Of a stretch of 64,000 nucleotides of DNA, positions 50,926-61,385 are shown piece after piece. Under the pieces are notes generated by a model, which saw nothing but the letters and a program-made list of their open reading frames with translations, was not told the DNA's origin and ran no database searches. The translations under genes were made by a program, and so were the position numbers. Origin of the DNA: Narthecium ossifragum (lineage: Eukaryota; Streptophyta; Magnoliopsida; Dioscoreales; Nartheciaceae); NCBI GenBank assembly GCA_963920575.1, contig OY986969.1, positions 9,793,096-9,857,095 of the forward strand, written 5' to 3'. How positions within the stretch are numbered: position 1 is the first letter of the stretch; the number at the start of each line of letters is the position of its first letter.

Positions 50926-53900
50926 ACCTAACAACCTTAAAAAGAATTTCGTCTCGAAATTCAAGGTTGAAGCCGGGGGAAAAAAGAAACAACTAGGCCT
51001 ACCTGCACAAACAAAGCTACAACTAGGGGCGCCGACGCCCACAACAAGTGGTATACCTGAAGAGGTGAACAGTCGGGGAAACTCCCGACGCATGCGATCC
51101 TCTCGCTCCAATGTCAAACTCTCTGTACTGCCGTGCCTCCACCTGACCGTGACCAACGGTAATGATCTGCCTCTCAGCACCTGATCCCGTCTGTCCATGA
51201 TCTGTACTGGCTGCTCTATGTAGGTGGCGTCCTCCTCCACCTCAAGTTCGTCGTGTCTGATCACGTGAGAAGGATCGGGAATGTACTTCCGCAGCATAGA
51301 AACGTGGAAGGTGGGATGAACTGCTGACATGTGCGGAGGTAGAGCTAACTGGTAGGCGACTGCTCCCACGCATCTGACGATCTCAAACGGACCAGTGAAC
51401 CTCGGTGGTAGCTTGCCCCTGCTACCAAACCTGATCGATCCTCTGCGCGGGGACACCTTCAGTAGCACTCTGTCGCCAACTGCGAACTCCAGGGGTCGTC
51501 GCCTGCGGTCTGCGTAACTGCTCTGCGCTGTCAGAAGCCTCTGCCTGATCTGAGCCAACCTCTTTGACGACTGTCTGATGATGTCTGGACCGGTAAGAGA
51601 CGCCTCCCCAACCTTAGTCCAACACACCGATGAGCGACACGGTCTGCCGTACAACGCCTCAAAGGGTGCAAAACCCAAACTGGCCTGAAAACTGTTGTTG
51701 TAGGCAAACTCCATAAAAGTCACGTGCTGCTCCCAAGTACCTCCAGCGTCTAGCACACATGCCCTGAGCATGTCCTCCAAGATCTGGATAGTCCGCTCTG
51801 ACTGCCCATCTGTCTGAGGGTGGAAAGTTGTGCTGAACGTCAGTGATGTCCCCAAGGAGTCCTGGAAGCTGCTCCAGAACCTGCCGGTAAATTTGGGATC
51901 TCTGTCTGACACTATCGATACTGGAATGCCGTGCAGTCTTACTACCTCGTCAATGTACCTCTGGCTCAGTCTGGTAACTGGATCTGTAGTCCTCATGGGA
52001 AGTAAATGACCCGATTTGGTCAGTCGATTGACAATGACCCAAATCGCATCATTCCCCCTCGGTGACCTAGGTAGTCCGGTGACGAAGTCCATAGCTATAT
52101 GTTCCCACTTCCACTCTGGCACTGGAAGTGGCTGCAGCAAACCTGGGGTCCGCCTGTGCTCTGCCTTCACCCTCTGACAGGTGAGGCATCTGGAGACGAA
52201 CTCAGCCACTGACCTCTTCATCCCGCACCACCAAAACTGTCGGCGAAGGTCGTGGTACATCTTGGTGCTCCCGGGGTGAACGGCGAAACAGGAGTGGTGG
52301 AACTCGTGAAGGATCTCCTCTCGTAACGCCGGGTCTGCTGGAACTGCAACTCTGCCTCTGAAGAGTAGCCCACTGCCCGTCGACACTGTCCAGCCCTCAA
52401 CTGCGTGCTCGGTGCCAACCGCAGCACGGGTCTCCACGAGCTCTGGGTCTCCAGCCTGTGCCTCGATCACTCTGGCCAAAAGAACTAGAATGCTGCGAAC
52501 AACATACAGGAAACCACCTGTCGCCCGGTCCTCGAAGTCAAGCCCAAACTGACCGACTGTCTCCAGCATCTGCCACTGCCGAGCTGACACTGCTGCCAAG
52601 GTCACTCTGCTGTCTCTGGTCTGTCTGCTGAGAGCGTCTGCTACGGCGTTTGCCTTACCAGGATGGTAATGCAACTCGAAGTCGTAGTCCTCTAGAAGCT
52701 CCATCCACCGCCGCTGTCTGAGGTTGAGGTCACGCTGGGTGAATATGTGCCTCAAACTCTTATGATCAGAGTACACCGAGAACCGCTCACCATAGAGATA
52801 GTGCCGCCACGTCTTCAGAGCGAAGACAACCGCCGCAAGCTCGAGATCGTGGATCGGATAATTCTTCTCATGGGCCTTCAGCTGCCTGGAACCATAGGCC
52901 ACCACATGGCCCTCCTCCATAAGCACACAGCCTAGGCCCTCCCCACTGGCGTCACAGTAGACACTGTAGCCGACGCCTCGCTCTGGAACTATAAGGATCG
53001 GTGCACTCGTCAGTCTGGTCCTCAACTGGATGAAAGCCTGCTCACAAGCCTCGTCCCAAACAAATGGGACCGCCTTCTGTGTCAACCTGGTCAGCAGCCC
53101 TGCAACCCGGGAGAAGTCCCGCACGAACCTCCGGTAGTAATCCGCCAAGCCGAGGAAGCTGCAGACCTCGAACACTGTCGCCGGTCTCTGGCACTGTAGC
53201 ACTGCCTCGATCTTGGCTGGATCAACTGAAATACCTGCCGCTGACACCACGTGCCCCAGAAACTGCACCTCAGGAAGCCAGAACTCACACTTGGAGGCTT
53301 TGGCATACAGCCTATGCCCCCTCAGCAACTGCAACACTGTCCTCAGATGCTGCCCGTGCTCCTCCGCGGTACGTGAGTAGACTAGGATGTCGTCGACGAA
53401 GATCACCACAAACTGATCTAAGTACGGTCGGAAGACCCTATGCATCAGATCCATGAACGCTGCCGGTGCGTTCGTCAAGCCGAACGGCATCACCGTGAAC
53501 TCGTACAACCCGTACCTCGTACGGAAAGCCGTCTTCGGGATGTCGCAATCCCGAATCCGCAACTGGTGATAGCCAGTACGGAGATCGATCTTCGAAAAGA
53601 CCAAAGAGACTCGGAGCTGGTCGAACAAGTCATCGATCCTCGGCATCGGATACTTGTCCTTCACCGTCACCCGGTTCAGCTTCCTGTAATCAATGCAAAG
53701 ACGAAGCGTACCGTCCTTCTTCTTTGCGAACAATACAGGAGCTGCCCAAGGCGACGTGCTGGGACGGATGAAACCTCTGCTGATCAACCCGTCCAGCTGG
53801 ACCCTCAGCTCCCTCTGCTCTGCTGGTGCCATCCTGAAAGCTGGCAGAGAGATCGGCCCGGTACCCGGTACAAGATCTATCTGGAAGTCTACTACTCTGG

Positions 53901-53997
53901 AAGGAGGAAGACCCGGTAGCTCGGTTGGGAAGACGTCAGCAAACTCACAATCCACTGCAGGCAAACTGCTCTCTCGACGGACCTCTGCAGCAAACAA
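50797..53997 (-). CDS. Tekay pol: RT, RNase H, integrase, chromodomain (1066 codons)
   Basis: An open frame. RT covers about residues 55-250, with catalytic Asp138 ([11 protein letters not shown]) and D202-D203 in FVDDIL. RNase H covers about residues 343-460 ([24 protein letters not shown]). Integrase has the zinc domain around residues 564-607 (CLTCQRVK) and the triad D637, D698 and E734. The chromodomain, about residues 925-977, has Leu (TLERED) where relatives have the Trp of TWERED. The frame runs through the polypurine tract and ends 42 codons inside the LTR, so the usual stop has been lost. The ATG at 53997 is only the first after an in-frame stop (54025-54027) that separates pol from protease. 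Catalytic residues look intact. Confidence 0.85.
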   Translation of the reverse strand: MFAAEVRRESSLPAVDCEFADVFPTELPGLPPSRVVDFQIDLVPGTGPISLPAFRMAPAEQRELRVQLDGLISRGFIRPSTSPWAAPVLFAKKKDGTLRLCIDYRKLNRVTVKDKYPMPRIDDLFDQLRVSLVFSKIDLRTGYHQLRIRDCDIPKTAFRTRYGLYEFTVMPFGLTNAPAAFMDLMHRVFRPYLDQFVVIFVDDILVYSRTAEEHGQHLRTVLQLLRGHRLYAKASKCEFWLPEVQFLGHVVSAAGISVDPAKIEAVLQCQRPATVFEVCSFLGLADYYRRFVRDFSRVAGLLTRLTQKAVPFVWDEACEQAFIQLRTRLTSAPILIVPERGVGYSVYCDASGEGLGCVLMEEGHVVAYGSRQLKAHEKNYPIHDLELAAVVFALKTWRHYLYGERFSVYSDHKSLRHIFTQRDLNLRQRRWMELLEDYDFELHYHPGKANAVADALSRQTRDSRVTLAAVSARQWQMLETVGQFGLDFEDRATGGFLYVVRSILVLLARVIEAQAGDPELVETRAAVGTEHAVEGWTVSTGSGLLFRGRVAVPADPALREEILHEFHHSCFAVHPGSTKMYHDLRRQFWWCGMKRSVAEFVSRCLTCQRVKAEHRRTPGLLQPLPVPEWKWEHIAMDFVTGLPRSPRGNDAIWVIVNRLTKSGHLLPMRTTDPVTRLSQRYIDEVVRLHGIPVSIVSDRDPKFTGRFWSSFQDSLGTSLTFSTTFHPQTDGQSERTIQILEDMLRACVLDAGGTWEQHVTFMEFAYNNSFQASLGFAPFEALYGRPCRSSVCWTKVGEASLTGPDIIRQSSKRLAQIRQRLLTAQSSYADRRRRPLEFAVGDRVLLKVSPRRGSIRFGSRGKLPPRFTGPFEIVRCVGAVAYQLALPPHMSAVHPTFHVSMLRKYIPDPSHVIRHDELEVEEDATYIEQPVQIMDRRDQVLRGRSLPLVTVRWRHGSTESLTLEREDRMRREFPRLFTSSGIPLVVGVGAPSCSFVCAGRPSCFFFPPASTLNFETKFFLRLLGCEGPSLRPGSTAWVESRFPFGLAPRRARSGDRVAVWTPGAFW
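50926..50945 (-). promoter_or_regulatory. Polypurine tract region of the Tekay element
   Basis: In element orientation CTTTTTAAGGTTGTTAGGT lies directly before the 3' LTR. Relatives have a run of G here, so the tract appears weakened by substitutions. Confidence 0.6.
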
Positions 53998-54024
53998 GGA
54001 AAGGCGTGCTAGTAGGGCTGACAG

Positions 54025-54708
54025 CTAGCCCTCGCGCCTGGGAAGACAAGCACACATGAGGGAATCGGCCGACTGGCGATCCCCCAGCAGAACAAAACGA
54101 GCGCCGTCAGGTGTCCAAGCAGTCACATTGCGACGGCCACAGTCGATGACGGTTCGGTACGATGTCAGCCAATCCATACCGGGAATCACGTCGAACCCGA
54201 CCATGTCTAGCACCCGAAGGTCTAGAAAGACACGGAGGCCCCCAACCTCCAACTCGCAAGAACGGCAGATCAGCTCGACACGAGCCCCTCCGCCGACGGG
54301 TGTGTCTAAGTGCAGTGTGACCCCAAGTGGCTCAGTCTCTAGCCCTAGCGATGCCACACAGTCGCTAGCTACAAAGGAATGAGACGCTTCAGAATCTATC
54401 AGAACATCTACAAATGAACTGAAAAGCTGGAAGGTACCTCTGAGAACAGGAGGGTCAACTGGAGCTGAAGGAAGTGCTAGAGCCTGCTGGGGTGGCTGGT
54501 ACTGGTAAGGCTGAAAGGATGGCTGAACAAAGTCTGGGTACTCGTGGTCTGGAAGTGCGTACACTCCCCACTGGGTCCGCCTCGACCTCCGCCGCGACCT
54601 CTGCCTCTCCCGGCTCCTGGTGTCCGCCAACCTCCGCCTGCTCCGCCACGAGCAAACTGTGCCCTCAGCGTCGGACAGTCTCTGCGAAAGTGCCCCGTCT
54701 GCCGGCAC
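54025..54708 (-). pseudogene. Tekay protease (active-site Gly replaced, frame-shifted from gag)
   Basis: The protease lies in the same frame as pol but not gag. The genuine part begins near residue 46 (WGVYALPDHEYP) after reading out of the gag frame. The active site is VLIDSEASHSFVA, where D-S-G is expected; Glu replaces the Gly beside catalytic Asp105. A closing GFDVIPGMDWL motif is present. The frame ends in a stop before the RT. Both the substitution and the frame breaks suggest loss of function. Confidence 0.75.
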
Positions 54709-55784
54709 TCAAAGCACACAGGAGGACCAAACGCTAGCTGCTGGCTCTGGCTTCCTCCGGACATCTGCCCCTGAGGCCCAGCCGGAAGATGTGGCTGGCC
54801 TCCCTGCTTGGGCTGCTGCTGGTACTGGGGTGGGTAGCGCTGGTACGGCTGCTGGCATCGTGGGTACCTCTGCCGTGACCTCCATGAACCTCCTCTGCCC
54901 TGAGCTGCTCTCTGTGGCTGCCCTCCGCCACGGGTGCTTGCAGACGACGCAGGCTGGACTGCCCTGGGCCCCGGCTCCTGCAACTGAGCCTCAACTGCCA
55001 AGGCACTGTCCAACACCTCTGCGTACGTGCTAGATCGCTGAGCCGCGATCAGATGCCTGAGCTCGGGCCTAAGCCCCCACTGGAACTGCTCAGCTCGGGC
55101 AAGAGGATCCGCCGACACCGCCCCCGCAAATCTGGCAAGTCTCGTGAACCTTGCCGCGTACTGAACAACCGACTGAGTACCCTGAGAAAGGGTCTGGTAC
55201 TCACAAACAAGGGCCGAGCGCGCACTGCGGGGAAAGTACGCGCCGAGAAACGAAGAACGGAACACGGCCCACGATGGGTCACTCCCGTCCCTGGCGGCCT
55301 GGAAAGAGCGCCACCAGTCCAAAGCGTCCCCGTCGAGCTGGAACGCGGCAAGTCTGACCCTCACTCGGTCATCTTGGACGAAAAGAGTGTCAAGGACGCG
55401 ACTGACTCCCTCCAGCCAGTCGTCCGCCACCGCTGGGTCGGCTCCAATACTGCTGAACCTAGGAGGGTTCAGCCTCTGGAAGTCGACCACCGCTGTCGCA
55501 ACAGCACGCTGGTCGAGTGGAGGAGAGACCTCCTCGGCGATGAACGAAGCATCCTCCTCCACCACGACCTCAATCCTCGGCTCTGGCTCTCGTGCAGGTA
55601 CACGGGGCACGGCTGTGTTGGCCCCTAAGGCCCGTCGGGCAGCGCGCTGGTCGCGCGCGGTACCCTGACCCAGCACTGGACAGCTAGCCCTGCTCCCTGG
55701 CATCTGCACGTTCAACAGAGACGACAAGTGTCCACCCGTAAGAAACAAAACACAACAGCAATCATTAAAGGAAACGCATAACAC
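54477..55784 (-). CDS. Tekay gag
   Basis: An open frame of 435 codons; the likely real start is the second Met (position 55703), because the first 27 residues are unlike gag. The capsid core has RLAAFQLDGDALDWWRSF and SARSALVCEYQTLSQGTQSV. A Gln/Gly-rich linker leads to one zinc knuckle CFECRQTGHFRRDC (residues 357-370). An RGRGRGGGRGG tail follows and then the frame runs off, about one frame away from the protease, which begins over the same DNA. Gag forms the particle and binds the element RNA. Confidence 0.8.
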   Translation of the reverse strand: MLCVSFNDCCCVLFLTGGHLSSLLNVQMPGSRASCPVLGQGTARDQRAARRALGANTAVPRVPAREPEPRIEVVVEEDASFIAEEVSPPLDQRAVATAVVDFQRLNPPRFSSIGADPAVADDWLEGVSRVLDTLFVQDDRVRVRLAAFQLDGDALDWWRSFQAARDGSDPSWAVFRSSFLGAYFPRSARSALVCEYQTLSQGTQSVVQYAARFTRLARFAGAVSADPLARAEQFQWGLRPELRHLIAAQRSSTYAEVLDSALAVEAQLQEPGPRAVQPASSASTRGGGQPQRAAQGRGGSWRSRQRYPRCQQPYQRYPPQYQQQPKQGGQPHLPAGPQGQMSGGSQSQQLAFGPPVCFECRQTGHFRRDCPTLRAQFARGGAGGGWRTPGAGRGRGRGGGRGGPSGECTHFQTTSTQTLFSHPFSLTSTSHPSRL

Positions 55785-55890
55785 ACATGAGCACAGTCAA
55801 GCACACAGGGATGCTCTACTCCTAGAACTATCCCAAACCGCGCTCAAGTCTCAACCGCAAGCCTAATCCTATCCCTGGGACCTACAGCCT

Positions 55891-55902
55891 GCTCTGATAC
55901 CA
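55891..55902 (-). promoter_or_regulatory. Primer-binding site (tRNA-iMet) of the Tekay element
   Basis: Plus-strand GCTCTGATACCA is, in element orientation, TGGTATCAGAGC three bases after the 5' LTR. Confidence 0.92.
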
Positions 55903-55905
55903 AGT

Positions 55906-58450
55906 TGTCACACCCCGACCCAGAAAACCCATCCAGGACGGGGCGTGAGGGTTCCTATCACTATTCATCTTCAATTGGCGCGATACAAAATGCGGAAAGA
56001 CGGATAAATTTAAACAATTTATGATCCAGAGGCAACAGATATGATACGAGATTCTCAAAAATCCTCAAAGGTTTACAACATGCATATTAATATATCAAAA
56101 AGGTACAACAGTCATATCCTCCAACAAAACCTCAGACGCCCCTAGATGTGCTCGCGCCGCCAAAGGCTGATCCTGCCGGTTCCACGGACGAAGAATTGCC
56201 GCCTGCACCTGCAAACGCAGCCCGGGTAGGAGTGAGCAATAAGCTCAGTAGGGTTCTACTCTACGGCACACTGAAAGGAGGTAAACAACAACAGTGTCGT
56301 TACTCCGCCTAAGTCTAAAGGATGCCACGGGGTCCCATAACCCCTATCGATTCCCCAAGGGATCCTACTCTTCTCAACCAACCACGCTGGGAATATCAAC
56401 CAAACACGCTGGGAGGAAACAAAGAACCAGAACCAGTAGGAACACCCTTTACCCAGCAGGAAACCACTGCCTGGGGACACACGTCAGGGACATCGACAAC
56501 CATCCTTAGCACTTAGCCTTGGAGAACCGACACGACCTCTAAACCTCAAACAGTATAATATTCCAGTCCGACTAACACAATCCTCCATCACCAGAGATTC
56601 AGATCAACAATCACACCCTACTCCTAACTACCCATCCACGGTCCTAAGGCTAGATCCGAGCTACCCGAGATCCTCGGATCGGCGATCCAAACCATCGCCC
56701 GCCTAACCTTAAATGCTTCTAATGCAAGCAATGCATGAGCTTAGGCAAACATCTATCCTAGATGTCTCTATATGCCACATCAACAGTTATAAGTCCAACA
56801 GATATACAATAGCCCTCGGCACTCGCCGGCAAGAGGCTAAGGTTCCACAATTTCTCATTAACTAGCACTCATAGCTAGTTAATGGCTAAGCAATTAACTA
56901 AGCACTTAACTACAATCAATCATCTATTAATTCCAAGTAGAACCATAGGTTTTCAAACAGGGAACGAACATTTGAATCAATCTCAAACCAAATGGAAATC
57001 CTTTGAAAACCTCATTAAATCCCCCTACATGTCTCCCAACATGCTTAGGTACTACTCCCCCCTCAAACCATCCAAGAAATAACTGAAAACCAAGTTCAAA
57101 GGGTCACGGACGATGTCACGGTCGATCCAGGGATCGACCGTGAGGCCACGGACGATGCCACGGTCGATCCGACGGTCGACCGTGGGATCGAAGCAAAGAA
57201 GGCCAAGGGCGACGGTCGATCCACCCATCGACCCTGAGAAGCCCAAAACCAACCCGCGCCTGACGGTCGATGCGACGGTCGATCCGACGGTCGACCGTCG
57301 GGAAAAAGGCGAAAAGGAGAAGACCCCACGGTCGATGGAGGGAGCCCAAAATCCCGACAGAGCCTGACGGACGATACGACGGTCGATCCGACGGTCGACC
57401 GTCAGGCCCAGAGTAAGCATATTAAAGCCTAACGGTCGATACATCGATCGACCGTCGAGCCTGACGGTCGATGCACCGATCGACCGTCGAGCTCACGACG
57501 CAATATGCTAGAGATCCTATTTCTAGGTTTTCAAGGATCAAAACATGTTTGAAAACAATGAAACTTTGTAGGCAAGTGTATTTAACTATGGGGAATCCAA
57601 CGATGTAAAGAAATCCCATTTTTTACGGTTAAATCTTGAAATCTCCTATCTAGGTGGAAAATGGACAAAAACCGACGAAGCTTCGACAATACGGAAAACG
57701 ACCGGCAAACACTTGGATCCACGGTGTAAGAACACAAGGGAAAGAAGCACACCATATATACAAGGAGCTACAAGCATTCTACTAGGTATTCCACAGCAAA
57801 AACACATACAACCTAACCTAGTAGAACCCGATCCAAGGATCGAGGTAGAAACACCTACCTGGGCAAGCAATGAAGCTCCTCCACGCGTCCAGCCAGTCGT
57901 GCCGTGAAGTTCCACTCCGCAATGCTCAGCCCTCCAAGCTCTAGCCCAGCCGGAGGAGAAGGGGAGAAGAGAGAAGAAGAAGAAGCGTTGGCAGGAGGAG
58001 AAGAGAAGGAAGCCGGGTGAAAGAAAGAGAAGAAGAAGAAGGGGAAAAAGGGAAGAAGGGGTGGAGCCAACTGCTCCAACTGCCCCCAACAAACCAGGCC
58101 ACTAACGGGCCGGATCTATCTAACGGGTCGAAAACCCACCGACCCGCTCACGAGCCCGATCGATCGCTCAAGGGCCGCAAGTTGCCCAGAAGCAAGCTTC
58201 AGCGCGCCCGAGCTGGAATCTTCCGATCCCGGGTCCACCTAACCATTCTAAATAACCACATACATCAATTCCAAGGCCGTGGGTGCAACGCGGGTGTGAA
58301 TCCGACCACCAGGGGGCATATTTACCAAAATGCCCCTGGGATCCAAACCACCACACGATCGCCCGATCGTGCCCGACGCGGAACCAGACCAAAAGGAAAC
58401 CGGCTCTCGACCCACGCGGTCGAGCCAGGTCTGAGGGACGGGCCCTCACA
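55906..58450 (-). repeat. LTR of the Tekay element (its 5' LTR)
   Basis: 2545 bp with the same ends as the other LTR. Most visible indels fall in the hairpin array: unit 5 has lost its second arm, and unit 6 has gained a GACGGTCGATCC-type repeat. Confidence 0.93.
57116..57487. repeat. Hairpin array, second LTR copy
   Basis: Same array as 49592-49962 with unit 1 loop CCAGGG. Unit 2 is changed to a perfect CGGTCGATCCGACGGTCGACCG type, unit 5 is truncated and unit 6 expanded. Confidence 0.85.
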
Positions 58451-58750
58451 GAGCCACCTCCTCTTTTCTCTATATTTGCACCATCATCACTAACTTCACC
58501 GCTTCTTTTATCTATATTTGACTTTCCACTTCCGGTTCACTCGAATGATAGTTTCACTATTCTGGGGGACACATACTGTAGACTGGGTTGCAAGATGAAA
58601 CACGACGATAGGTTGCCTTTTATAGAGGGTGGGGTCTCTAGTTCTCTTGTTGGGAGGAAAGGCTTTGTTAGCCTACATCATCAACTACTTGATTTACTAT
58701 GGGGCTGGGGTTGGTTTCAAGCACTATATGGAGGAAATTATTCTAAGTAG
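58451..58750 (+). CDS. Athila-like post-protease frame, continuation
   Basis: The first five bases are the duplicated GAGCC. Read in the frame coming from 48379 it stays open for about 100 codons (hydrophobic PLLLSIFDFPL near the start, Trp-rich LLWGWGWFQALYGG near the end) and stops at 58748-58750. No domain recognised. Confidence 0.5.
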   Translation, partial: EPPPLFSIFAPSSLTSPLLLSIFDFPLPVHSNDSFTILGDTYCRLGCKMKHDDRLPFIEGGVSSSLVGRKGFVSLHHQLLDLLWGWGWFQALYGGNYSK

Positions 58751-60132
58751 GGTGATCGAGACGGATCCATGCTATAATTGCACCTTTTTGGGAAGTCTAG
58801 CGATTGACTCAAAATTGCGCGCTTCTTGGGAGGCAACCCAAGTTTTATAATTTTTTCGTATTTTCCTAAATTTTTAGGATTTTCCATGTTTTTTTCCTGT
58901 CTTTTTTCTATTTTCCAAATTTTCTTTTAGTTTTCTCTCTCCTCCCGCTCTCTCCTTCACCCGCGGCTCATCGTCCTGGCTCGTCGGCTCGTCCCCGAGC
59001 CAACGTCCACCGCCGCCCGTCGCCAACTCCACGACCGCCCTCAGCCCCTAAAAATACCACCGATACCTCCGCCAACCTTCCACCTATTCATCCCCGTCCT
59101 TCATGTCCCTCGCCACCTTCTCCTCCGACGCCGGTGAGCCCCCCGCCGTCGTCTTTACCGCCATTCACGGCCGCTCACCGCCCCAAACCACCTCCATAAC
59201 CTTCCTCAGGCCACCACGAAGCTTCCTCCATAATCAAAACAACTCCTTGCCGCCGGGATCATCGACTTCAACCGCCGTCGGTTTCCACCTTTTCGACCAG
59301 CCTCAATCCGCCGCCTGGAAGCCCCATTCTTCAATCAAACCCCATAGAACACTTCATTGGGCTTCCACGATCCTTCCTCAATCGTCCCCACCCTTGATTG
59401 GAGCTCTGATCATCGGAATCCATTTCCACGTGTCATCGCCCCCCGCGCCATCCACTGCCGTTCCGCCTCCAGAAGGCCACCATTCTTTGATCAGACCACA
59501 CCAGTGACTTCCTTGGCCTTCAACAATTCTTCCTGTCACCTTCCTGTCCTCAGGCGACACTGTTTCACCGTTGATCACCTCCGGCGAACTTTCCGCCATC
59601 CGATTGCTGATGGATACGTTCCAAGTGCTACAGAGCTTCGATTTCGGATCGGACGGTGCAGATCTTCAATCTGGATGCTATAATGGATGCTGACTATGTT
59701 GGGTGCTATGCATGGATAGTTCCATATATTTTAATATTTTTATGCTTATATTTTTTAAGTTATGTGGATGACTGATTGTACAGGCTACGTACTTGATAAA
59801 TACAAAGGAGACTCTGCCGAACTTTTAATGATTCTAAGACCTTTTGGCTATTATTGTTATATTGTCCATTCAATTCTATTTGATCTTTTGGAAAGGTATT
59901 TTTTTTATCGCAAGTGGTCCTTTGGCAATCATTAAGGGGCGAATTATGCAAATCTTATATCGACCGATCAGGGGGTTATTCTTCAGTCTTTCTATATGTC
60001 TCTACTGTTTTATGGTGATTTATATGGCTTTATCCTTTTAATCTCTTCTAGAGACTTGATTTTATTCAAAAGCGACGTATTCTTCTTGCGGACGGTGTGG
60101 TGATTACAATGCTTGAGACATTTACCTATGGC
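58751..60132 (+). other. 3' non-coding region of the Athila-like element
   Basis: Contains CGCGCTTCTTGGGAGGCAAC near 58818, a sequence often seen in the 3' part of plant Athila/Tat elements. A C-rich stretch (58950-59510) follows, whose open frames are Ser/Pro-rich low complexity, then AT-rich DNA. The expected polypurine tract and the front of the 3' LTR are missing. Confidence 0.5.
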
Positions 60133-60522
60133 GCGTTCTTTTAGGGATTCATGCGAGCTTAAGAAGCCGTGATTCCATATGTCTAGATTAGAGAACAAGA
60201 GGATACTAGAGAATACAAGAGGTGAAATTAGAGTGGATTGAGTAATCCCTAGATTTTCTTTCATTGATTTATCCCAACCTTTTCATTGCTTTTTCAGTAG
60301 TTTAATTCCTTAGATAACAAAACCATTGAAACTCCTTTTCTTCGCCTTAGGACTTGAGTTTAGAGATTTAATTTGATTTCTTCTTTTGTTAAACAATATT
60401 TCCCTGTGATTCGACTCCGGATCTCACCACTGTTCTACGTTTGTAGAGTAGTATTGATTGAAGGATTATAAACTCTAAATTGCGTTTTGCATCTGATTTA
60501 GCGACGCATTTGCAAGCGATCA
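60133..60522 (+). repeat. Truncated 3' LTR of the Athila-like element
   Basis: 390 bp matching 44520-44909 almost base for base, ending GCGATCA before the duplication GGTCT. The first 1037 bp of the LTR are absent, pointing to an internal deletion. Confidence 0.9.
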
Positions 60523-61384
60523 GGTCTCAACTAAAGTTTTCAACGGCAAACCACCGACAAACTGACGGCCAGACGGAGTGGATCAATGCTTTGTTGGAAG
60601 AGTACCTGCGACACTACATGACCGCGAGCCAACGGAATTGGTTCGACCTTCTTGACGTGGCACAGTTCTCCTACAACCTGCAAAGATCATCGGCGACAGG
60701 GAAGAGTCCCTTTGAGCTCATGCTAGGCCAACAACCGTTGGCTCCCCTTGACCTGGCGACTCAAGGAGGAGATGGAAGCCCGATGGCTTCCAGGTTTGTA
60801 AGAGACCAACAGGAGATGATCGAGGCAGCTCAAGACAGCTTGAGGAAGGCCCAGAAGAGGATGAAGAAATATGTGGATCAAGGCAGGAGGCCCTTGGAGT
60901 TTCAGGTAGGCGATCAAGTCCTTTTCAAACTAACTTCGAAGATTTTAAAGCAATTCAGCCGAAAGACAACGCACAAGAGATTGGTGCCACGGTATGACAG
61001 ACCATTCGAGGTCGTCAAAAGGGTAGGCCGCTTAGCCTACGACTGCTTCTCCCCGACCGGCTCAAGATTCACCCAACATTCCATGTTAGTTACTTGAAGC
61101 CGCATCATGCTGACCAGGAGGAGCCAACAAGGAATGTGGTGAAGAGAGCTGCACCGACGGTACTGGTCGAGTTTGAAAAAAAAGCAGAAGTCATTATTGA
61201 TCAGAGACAAGAAGGGCAAGACAAGAGAAGCCGGCGTGTCTTCTACTTGGTCAAGTGGAAGGGTCTTCCAGATTCAGAGACATCATGGGAACATGATGTC
61301 AACCTATGACAGTTTGAGGAGTTGGTCCAGGACTACCTCAGAACACATCCGACGAGGGTGTCGGGCTCCTCTGGTGGGGGAGGT
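60523..61384 (+). pseudogene. Galadriel-like integrase 3' part and chromodomain
   Basis: The integrase resumes with HRQTDGQTEWINALLEEYL, which includes the catalytic Glu, followed by the RRPLEFQVGDQVLFKLT region. A frameshift near 61045 leads to the chromodomain (RVFYLVKWKGLPDSETSWEH) in another frame. A TGA at about 61307 replaces the Trp codon before QFEELVQDYL. The canonical VKWKGLP-S-E-SW pattern is the type thought able to bind methylated histone H3. The remnant ends in a Gly-rich tail over the polypurine tract. Confidence 0.75.
61373..61383 (+). promoter_or_regulatory. Polypurine tract of the Galadriel-like element
   Basis: GGTGGGGGAGG lies just before TTTGTCAGCGCC, the LTR start. Confidence 0.7.
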
Positions 61385-61385
61385 T

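Larger units (their letters stand above)
48380..58450 (-). mobile_element. Tekay chromovirus (Ty3/gypsy), 10.1 kb, innermost of the nest
   Basis: Two LTRs of 2546 and 2545 bp (48380-50925 and 55906-58450) with TG...CA ends are flanked by the perfect 5-bp duplication GAGCC. Genes run on the minus strand: primer site, gag, protease and pol with a C-terminal chromodomain. Long LTRs, the domain order and the polypurine-tract context (ACGAAATTCTTTTTAAGG in element orientation) fit the Tekay/Del lineage. The LTRs are very similar, so this is the youngest of the three nested elements, but frame breaks between gag and protease and between protease and RT make it defective. Confidence 0.92.
43483..60522 (+). 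mobile_element. Athila-like LTR element without RT or integrase, split by a Tekay element
   Basis: The element has TGATGAGTCA...GCGATCA ends, a 1427-bp 5' LTR, a tRNA-Asp-type primer site, a long gag-protease frame, an acidic repeat region and a C-rich 3' region. Its 3' LTR is truncated to the last 390 bp. With the 10-kb Tekay insertion and one duplicate GAGCC removed, it is about 7 kb. No RT, RNase H or integrase is present between the protease and the 3' end, so it was either mobilised in trans or lost pol by deletion before inserting. The intact flanking duplication GGTCT shows the outer ends are original. Confidence 0.8.

Noticed and set aside
53064..53919. Plus-strand open frames across the Tekay RT
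   Set aside because: Antisense shadows of the minus-strand pol gene.
59103..59507. 134-codon Ser/Pro-rich frame in the Athila-like 3' region
   Set aside because: C-rich low-complexity DNA typical of this part of such elements; no domain.
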